The notes beneath the pieces are model-generated. The model saw only the letters and a list, made by a program, of their open reading frames with translations. It searched no databases and was not told the DNA's origin. The position numbers and the translations under genes are program-made. Shown here one piece after another: positions 6,974-11,519 of a DNA stretch of 11,519 nucleotides (the first letter of the stretch is position 1; every line of letters begins with the position of its first letter). The stretch is from an uncultured Collinsella sp. (GTDB lineage Bacteria > Actinomycetota > Coriobacteriia > Coriobacteriales > Coriobacteriaceae), in NCBI GenBank assembly GCA_905197385.1, contig CAJJYO010000030.1, positions 1 to 11,519 on the forward strand, given 5' to 3'.

Positions 6974-7036
6974 ATCTCGATCCGTAACATCTAGCCGAGT
7001 TTTTGGGTCCTAGCTGTTACAGATTGAGACAAACGG
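6974..7036. repeat. Palindromic repeat, copy 5 (loop type A)
   Basis: The left arm (6974-6994) contains ATCTCGATCCGTAACA and the right arm (7010-7030) contains TGTTACAGATTGAGAC. The loop CCGAGTTTTTGGGTC is identical to that of copy 1. It ends about 20 bases before the stop of the minus-strand regulator. Its core lies 80 bases after that of copy 4. Confidence 0.88.
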
Positions 7037-7052
7037 AATAGGCCGAGCACGT

Positions 7053-8063
7053 CTACGCCCGCAAGTCCTTTACGCTGGAACGCTCGACCAACACGCCCGA
7101 GACGAGCGTACGGCTTCTGGAGCTCGGAGCTTCCAGACCCGCGACGACCTCGTTGAGCGCACGGACGCCCAGCTCGCGGTGGCGAAACTTCACCGACGTC
7201 AGAATCGAGTTGGGAATCGTCTTATAGAGCTCATCGTCGAAGCCGATCACGGACACATCATTGGGCACACTGAGCCCTTTGTCACGTAGAGCCATCATCA
7301 CGCCGTTTGCCATGCAGTCGTTAGCAGCGAGGACCGCCGTGCAATCGGGCTTATCGGCAAGCACAAGGCCCGCGGCATAGCCACTATCCGCATTCCAATC
7401 GCCTTGCAGAGGCTCGGGCGGCTCAATGCCACGCGCCTCGAGTGCCGCACGCCAACCTTTCATACGGCACTGGCTCGACAACGACTCTTTCTTACCAGAG
7501 ACGAAGTACACGTTTTTATGCCCGTGGTTCAAGAAGTACTCGCACGCCATGCGCGCGCCGCCCTCTTGGTCGTCACTGACGGTGGAGCAGGTAGGATGTT
7601 CCATCGGTGTGATAATCACCGTCTTGAGGTCTTTCGGTGCCTCAAAAGTATCAAAGTCATCGACCATCTGACGCAGGTTGAAGATCATGCCATCAACAGG
7701 CAGCTGCGACATCCTACGCGCCGCTTCGGCAAGGGTCATCTTCTCCCCCGCCCGCTTTTTGATCATCGTGAGCGCAAAGCCGCGTTCTTCGGCGGCATCT
7801 GCGATACCGTCAATCATGTCCACGGCACCGCCCGACAAGTGGAACAGCACCACGCCGATGCACCCGTAACGGCCCAACTTGAGCGAACGCGCGGCAAAGT
7901 TGGTTCGAAACCCGAGCGCCTCCATTGCGGAATGAACCTTATCGCGTGTCGACTCTCGCACGCTATCGGGCTCGTTGATCACACGCGAAACCGTCTTGAG
8001 AGAAACGCCCGCAGCAACTGCTACATCGTTCATTGAGATATTTTTCTTGTCCATCGTTGCCAC
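7053..8063 (-). CDS. LacI-family transcriptional regulator (module 3)
   Basis: A LacI/GalR-type regulator of 336 residues from the GTG at 8063. The helix-turn-helix lies at about residues 10-32 (NDVAVAAGVSLKTVSRVINEP), with L22, K23 and R27 in the recognition helix. The hinge region FRTNFAARSLKLG is followed by a sugar-binding effector domain with PVDGMIFNL, AANDCMANG and NDVSVIGFDD. It most likely represses the divergent EIICB-GH1 operon at 8339 through the perfect palindrome at 8213-8238. Start choice: GTG at 8063 has GGAG five bases upstream; the ATG at 8054, three codons later, has that GGAG 14 bases away but is an acceptable alternative; the ATG at 8132 would add 23 residues before the domain. 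It is paralogous to the regulator at 1957-2985 but differs in the recognition helix (LK instead of RQ), consistent with the different operator sequence. The inducer is unknown. Confidence 0.92.
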   Translation of the reverse strand: MATMDKKNISMNDVAVAAGVSLKTVSRVINEPDSVRESTRDKVHSAMEALGFRTNFAARSLKLGRYGCIGVVLFHLSGGAVDMIDGIADAAEERGFALTMIKKRAGEKMTLAEAARRMSQLPVDGMIFNLRQMVDDFDTFEAPKDLKTVIITPMEHPTCSTVSDDQEGGARMACEYFLNHGHKNVYFVSGKKESLSSQCRMKGWRAALEARGIEPPEPLQGDWNADSGYAAGLVLADKPDCTAVLAANDCMANGVMMALRDKGLSVPNDVSVIGFDDELYKTIPNSILTSVKFRHRELGVRALNEVVAGLEAPSSRSRTLVSGVLVERSSVKDLRA

Positions 8064-8200
8064 TACTTCTCCAGTCGGTTTTGCATCGCTTGTTTTTTGC
8101 GTTCTAGCATACACTACCTGCCCGACTGACAAATCAGCCGTTTATCGGACGATATCGACCGTTCACCTGTAAATCCTTGTTGCTCTTCCAAAAATGTCTT

Positions 8201-8210
8201 ACGTTGTCAT
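8201..8210. promoter_or_regulatory. Operator half-site for module 3 regulator
   Basis: ACGTTGTCAT repeats the right half of the adjacent palindrome exactly, while its left half is degenerate. Its centre lies 23 bp upstream of the centre of the full palindrome, nearly the same spacing as the operator pair of module 2 (22 bp). Confidence 0.55.
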
Positions 8211-8212
8211 TA

Positions 8213-8238
8213 GCGAAATGACAACGTTGTCATTTCGC
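8213..8238. promoter_or_regulatory. Perfect 26-bp palindromic operator
   Basis: GCGAAATGACAAC (8213-8225) is followed directly by its exact reverse complement GTTGTCATTTCGC (8226-8238), with no loop and no mismatch. The ACGT centre and even symmetry fit a LacI-family operator. Its position in the divergent gap, 101 bases before the EIICB start, makes the adjacent minus-strand LacI-type protein the obvious candidate to bind it. Confidence 0.85.
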
Positions 8239-8242
8239 AATG

Positions 8243-8261
8243 CCTTCCTTAAGCAGGAAGG
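8243..8261 (+). promoter_or_regulatory. Hairpin in the leader upstream of EIICB, module 3
   Basis: CCTTCCT (8243-8249) pairs with AGGAAGG (8255-8261) around a 5-nt loop, followed by TTTCC. It sits 4 bases after the operator palindrome. The T run is only three long, so it is too weak to call a terminator with confidence; if transcribed it could affect the leader RNA. Confidence 0.4.
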
Positions 8262-8338
8262 TTTCCGGGCAGTCCTGACCATCCATCGACGACCAGTTCC
8301 ATCCACATGCATCGCGCATCAAGTAGCAAAGGAGCTCT

Positions 8339-10117
8339 ATGGACGCCATCGTAAAGATGCTCGAAAAGCATCAGCCGTTCTTTGAGAAGATCTCGAGGAA
8401 CATCTACCTCCAGGCTATTAAGGACGGATTCCTTGGGTGCATGCCCATCGTCCTCACCTCTTCGATCTTTCTGCTCATTGCCACCCTTCCCGGCGTAGTC
8501 GGCATCACGCTGCCCCAGCCGCTCATCGACTGGTGCAACAAGCTGTACAACTTCACCATGGGCGTCATGGGCATCATGGTCGCCGGCACCACTGCCAAGA
8601 ACTTTACGGCTTCCATGAACCGTCGCATGCCCGCCGGCAAGGTGCTCAACGACGGCTCCACCATGGTGGCCGCCCAGTGCAGTATGCTTTTGCTCGCCGT
8701 TACGCAGTTCACCACCAAGTTCAACGGCTCCGAGCTTTCGGTCTTCGACTGCACCAGCATGGGCACGCGCGGTCTGTTCTCGGCCTATATCGCCGCGTTC
8801 ATTACCGTGTGGGTTTATAAGTTCTGCGTCTCGCGCGATCTGACCATTAAGCTGCCCAAGGAGGTCCCGGGCGCCATCGCTCAGAACTTCCGCGACATCA
8901 TCCCCTTTGGCGGCGCCGTCATCATCTGCGGCATCATCGATGTGGTTGTGCGCAACCTCATGGGCGTTCCGTTCTCCGAGCTGCTCATCAAGCTGCTCTC
9001 CCCGCTCTTTACCGCTGCAGAAACCTATCCTGGCCTTATCCTTATCCAGGCAGCCACCGCGTTCTTCTGGTTCATCGGCGTCCACGGCCCCTCGATCGTC
9101 CAGCCGGGCATCGACCCCATCCGTCTTGCCAACCAGGCCGAGAACCTGCAGGTTCTGCTGGCCGGTGGCCACCCCGCCCACTCCCTCACCTTTAACATGT
9201 CGCTCGTAGGTGAGTTCGGCGGCACTGGCGCCACCTTCATCGTGCCGCTTCTGCTGATTCTCTTTATGAAGTCCAAGCAGCTCAAAGCCGTCGGTAAGGC
9301 CTCGATTGTTCCTGTTGCCTTTGCTGTCAACGAGCCGCTGCTCTTTGGCGCGCCGATGATCCTTAACCCCTACATGCTCATCCCCTTTGTTGCCGCCGGC
9401 TGCGTCAACGTGAGCGTTGCCAAGTTCTTTATCGATAACGTGGGCATGAACGGCTTCTCCTTCGTGGTGCCTTGGGCCACCCCCGCCCCCATCGGCATCT
9501 TCATCACCACGAACTTCCAGCTTATCGCCCTGGTATTTGTCGCGATCATCATCTTACTGGACGCCATCATCTACCTGCCGTTCTTGAAGGCATACGATAA
9601 GCTGCTCTGCGACCAGGAGGCCGAGCGCGCCGCCGAGCTGGGTCTCGAGTCCAATGGTGCCGCTGCCATCGCCGCCGACGCCTCTGCGCCCGCTGTCGAG
9701 CAGGCCACCGCTTCCGTCGAGACGACCGCCGCTGCCGCCGACAACAAGCCTGTCGCCGATCAGCCCGAGCCCGCCGCCGACGCATCCGCCAAGAAGGATG
9801 TCGACGGCCTGAAGGTCCTCGTCCTGTGCGCCGGCGCCGGCACCTCTGCCATGCTTGCCAACGCCATCAAGGAAGGTGCTGCGCAGACCGGAGAGAACAT
9901 CGCTTCCTCCGCAGGCGCCTATGGTCAGCACACTGCCATCATGGATCAGTACGACGTTATCGTGCTTGCCCCGCAGGTTCGTAGCTACTACAACGACATG
10001 AAGGCCGACACCGATCGCCTGGGCATTAAGCTGCTCGCCCCGCGCGGTAAGGAATATATCGACCTTACTCGCGACCCCGCTGGCGCCATCAAGTGGCTCC
10101 GCGAGAACCTCGACTAG
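8339..10117 (+). CDS. lacE: PTS lactose-type permease EIICB, module 3
   Basis: A 592-residue EIIC-EIIB fusion of the lactose/cellobiose PTS family. The membrane EIIC part covers about 1-424, with NIYLQAIKDGFLGCMP at the N-terminus, GVHGPS with H249, and NEPLLF with E332 as the conserved substrate-site residues. A long Ala-rich, low-complexity linker (about 425-490) follows. EIIB occupies about 491-592, with phosphocysteine C497 in VLVLCAGAGTSAMLANAI, then GAYGQHT and VLAPQVRSYY. It would take up a beta-galactoside-type disaccharide and release it as the 6-phosphate for the GH1 encoded next. No EIIA domain is fused and none is encoded nearby in the window. The start at 8339 is supported by AAAGGAG four bases upstream. 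EIIC and EIIB are very similar to the copy at 4955, while the linkers differ greatly in sequence. Expression is probably controlled by the divergent LacI-type protein through the palindrome at 8213. Confidence 0.95.
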   Translation: MDAIVKMLEKHQPFFEKISRNIYLQAIKDGFLGCMPIVLTSSIFLLIATLPGVVGITLPQPLIDWCNKLYNFTMGVMGIMVAGTTAKNFTASMNRRMPAGKVLNDGSTMVAAQCSMLLLAVTQFTTKFNGSELSVFDCTSMGTRGLFSAYIAAFITVWVYKFCVSRDLTIKLPKEVPGAIAQNFRDIIPFGGAVIICGIIDVVVRNLMGVPFSELLIKLLSPLFTAAETYPGLILIQAATAFFWFIGVHGPSIVQPGIDPIRLANQAENLQVLLAGGHPAHSLTFNMSLVGEFGGTGATFIVPLLLILFMKSKQLKAVGKASIVPVAFAVNEPLLFGAPMILNPYMLIPFVAAGCVNVSVAKFFIDNVGMNGFSFVVPWATPAPIGIFITTNFQLIALVFVAIIILLDAIIYLPFLKAYDKLLCDQEAERAAELGLESNGAAAIAADASAPAVEQATASVETTAAAADNKPVADQPEPAADASAKKDVDGLKVLVLCAGAGTSAMLANAIKEGAAQTGENIASSAGAYGQHTAIMDQYDVIVLAPQVRSYYNDMKADTDRLGIKLLAPRGKEYIDLTRDPAGAIKWLRENLD

Positions 10118-10131
10118 TTCCTCCCTCTGTT

Positions 10132-10158
10132 GGTGCCCGGATTCCCGGTTCGGGCACC
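10132..10158 (+). promoter_or_regulatory. Intercistronic hairpin between EIICB and GH1 of module 3
   Basis: GGTGCCCG (10132-10139) pairs perfectly with CGGGCACC (10151-10158) around an 11-nt loop, in the 75-base gap between the two genes. TCTCCC follows, not a T tract. It occupies the same place as the hairpin at 198-231 in module 1, with an unrelated stem sequence. Confidence 0.5.
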
Positions 10159-10192
10159 TCTCCCTATTCGTATCCCACAGAAAGGATGACTC

Positions 10193-11519
10193 ATGACCAA
10201 CCCCATGCAGTTCCCCGACGGCTTTGTGTTTGGCGGCGCCACCGCTGCTTACCAGGTTGAGGGCGAGACCCGTACGCACGGCAAGGGCAAAGTGCCCTGG
10301 GACGATTTCCTGGCAGCCCAGGGTCGCTTCTCCCCCGATCCTGCAAGCGATTTCTACAACAAGTACCCGGTCGATATCGACCTGTGCCAGCGCTTCGGCA
10401 TCAACGGTATCCGCGTCTCCATCGCTTGGAGCCGCATCTTCCCCAACGGCACCGGCGAGATTAACCCCGAGGGTGTCGCCTTCTATCACGAGCTCTTTGC
10501 CACCTGCAATAAAGCCGGCGTTATCCCCTATGTCACGCTCGATCACTTCGATACGCCCGAGGCCTTTTACCAGAACGGCGGCGAGGGTTTCCTGACGCGC
10601 ACGACGATCGACGCCTTTGTCGAGTACGCCAAGTTCTGCTTTGCCGAGTTCACCGAGGTCAAGCACTGGTTTACCTTTAACGAGATTCCCGCGACCGCCG
10701 AGGGCAGCTTTATCGTCGGCAACTGGCCGCACGGCGAGAAGTATCGCCTGGACAAGGCCTTCCAGCTCATGCACAACATGATGGTGGCCCACGCCAAGGC
10801 TGTCGTCGCCTTCCATGAGGGCGGCTTTGAGGGCGAGATCGGCATTGTCCAGAACCTGGAGCCCAAGTATCCCCTTGATCCCAACAGCGCTGCCGACTGC
10901 GAGGCCGCCCGCATGGCCGACGTCATCAACAACCGCTGGGTGCTCGACGCCACTTTCCGCGGCCACTATGCAGCCGACACCATGGAAGCCGCAACCAAGC
11001 TGGCCCATATCGCCGGCGGCGAGCTCGACGTTCGTGACGAGGACATCGCCGCGTTGACCGCCGCGCTCCCTTACAACGATTGCCTGGGCGTCAATACCTA
11101 CAAGTGCCAGTTCCTGCGTGCCGCCGAGGGCGAAAACGACATCAACCACAATGGCACCGGCGACAAGGGCTCCTCGCGCTGGTTCCTCAAGGGCGTGGGC
11201 GAGTCATGCGTGCGCGAAGGCGTACCCACCACCGATTGGGACTGGATCATCTATCCCGAGGGCCTCTACGACCTGCTGCTCCGCATTAAGAACGATTACC
11301 CCAACTACAAGAAGATCTACATCACCGAGAACGGCATGGGCTATAAGGACGACTTCGAGGATGGCTTTATCGACGACGCCCCTCGTATCGACTATATGCG
11401 TCAGCATCTCGCGTGGATCCTCAAGGCAATCGACGGCGGCGTGAACGTCGACGGTTACTTTGTGTGGTCGTTGCAGGATCAGTTCTCCTGGACCAACGGC
11501 TATAACAAGCGCTATGGCC
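10193..11519 (+). CDS. lacG: 6-phospho-beta-galactosidase (GH1, LacG-like), module 3, 3' end outside window
   Basis: The frame opens at the ATG at 10193, with AAAGGA six bases upstream, and runs without a stop to the window edge, giving 442 codons. By comparison with the two complete copies, roughly 30-35 residues are missing at the C-terminus. The acid/base motif TFNE has E164 and the nucleophile ITENG has E379. S432-W433 ... K439-x-Y441 of the LacG phosphate site is just inside the window. It would hydrolyse the 6-phosphorylated sugar delivered by the EIICB upstream. It is nearly identical in long blocks to the GH1 at 255-1694 (FVFGGATAAYQVEGETRTHG), so one arose from the other by duplication. 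Differences include LDHFD in place of LHHFD before the first active-site loop, and an inserted-looking stretch QNGGEGF (near residues 126-132), which may alter substrate preference. Whether the gene is intact beyond the edge cannot be seen. Confidence 0.93.
   Translation, partial: MTNPMQFPDGFVFGGATAAYQVEGETRTHGKGKVPWDDFLAAQGRFSPDPASDFYNKYPVDIDLCQRFGINGIRVSIAWSRIFPNGTGEINPEGVAFYHELFATCNKAGVIPYVTLDHFDTPEAFYQNGGEGFLTRTTIDAFVEYAKFCFAEFTEVKHWFTFNEIPATAEGSFIVGNWPHGEKYRLDKAFQLMHNMMVAHAKAVVAFHEGGFEGEIGIVQNLEPKYPLDPNSAADCEAARMADVINNRWVLDATFRGHYAADTMEAATKLAHIAGGELDVRDEDIAALTAALPYNDCLGVNTYKCQFLRAAEGENDINHNGTGDKGSSRWFLKGVGESCVREGVPTTDWDWIIYPEGLYDLLLRIKNDYPNYKKIYITENGMGYKDDFEDGFIDDAPRIDYMRQHLAWILKAIDGGVNVDGYFVWSLQDQFSWTNGYNKRYG

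Larger units (their letters stand above)
8064..8338. promoter_or_regulatory. Divergent regulatory region between lacI-type gene and EIICB-GH1 operon
   Basis: This is a 275-base gap without a gene. It contains the operator palindrome at 8213-8238, a half-site at 8201-8210, a hairpin at 8243-8261 in the likely leader, and the ribosome site AAAGGAG at 8328-8334, four bases before the EIICB ATG. TTGTCA at 8204-8209 resembles a -35 box inside the half-site, but no good -10 follows at the right distance, so the promoter is left unassigned. Confidence 0.55.

Noticed and set aside
1801..7036. CRISPR array
   Set aside because: Only two and three repeats per cluster, each a 60-65 bp hairpin with similar, not unique, intervening sequence, and no cas genes nearby.
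8243..8261. Leader hairpin as a riboswitch or antiterminator (BglG-type RAT) target
   Set aside because: The stem is short and simple, no alternative pairing structure is evident, and no BglG-type antiterminator gene is present; regulation by the LacI-type protein explains the region better.
1..11519. Insertion sequence, integrase or prophage genes
   Set aside because: No transposase or recombinase motif was found in any plausible coding frame.

Overview
The window is a sugar-uptake island from a GC-rich (roughly 60%) bacterium. The LacE/LacG/LacI-type proteins, the codon bias and the GC content suggest a Coriobacteriia actinobacterium, with Collinsella as the best guess. That assignment is inference, because no rRNA or other marker gene is present.

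Layout from left to right. (1) Positions 1-1694 hold the tail of a lactose-type PTS EIICB gene followed by a 6-phospho-beta-galactosidase (GH1), then an intrinsic terminator. (2) Positions 1801-1948 hold two copies of a long palindromic repeat, directly against the 3' end of a LacI-family regulator on the minus strand (about 1957-2985). (3) A divergent regulatory region (about 2986-3329) carries three operator-like copies of an ACGT-centred motif and precedes a plus-strand operon of GH1 (3330-4778) and EIICB (4955-6715), ended by a strong terminator at 6748-6790. (4) Positions 6811-7036 hold three more copies of the same palindromic repeat, again against the 3' end of a second, paralogous LacI regulator on the minus strand (7053 to about 8063). 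(5) A second divergent regulatory region carries a perfect 26-bp palindrome (8213-8238) and precedes a third set, EIICB (8339-10117) and GH1 (10193 to beyond the window end).

The genes form three paralogous modules, each able to import a beta-galactoside-type disaccharide as its 6-phosphate (EIICB) and split it in the cytoplasm (GH1). At least two modules have their own divergent LacI-type regulator. All three GH1 proteins keep both catalytic glutamates and the Ser-Trp...Lys-x-Tyr phosphate-site signature of LacG. No EIIA(Lac) domain or gene, and no tagatose-6-phosphate pathway gene, is visible here, so those functions must be encoded elsewhere. EIICB precedes GH1 in modules 1 and 3, but GH1 precedes EIICB in module 2.

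The least ordinary features are the five-copy family of about 60-65 bp palindromes, arranged head to tail at about 80-bp period with alternating loop types, and the two related but distinct operator sets. I see no CRISPR array, transposase, tRNA or rRNA. The protein-coding content belongs to known families.
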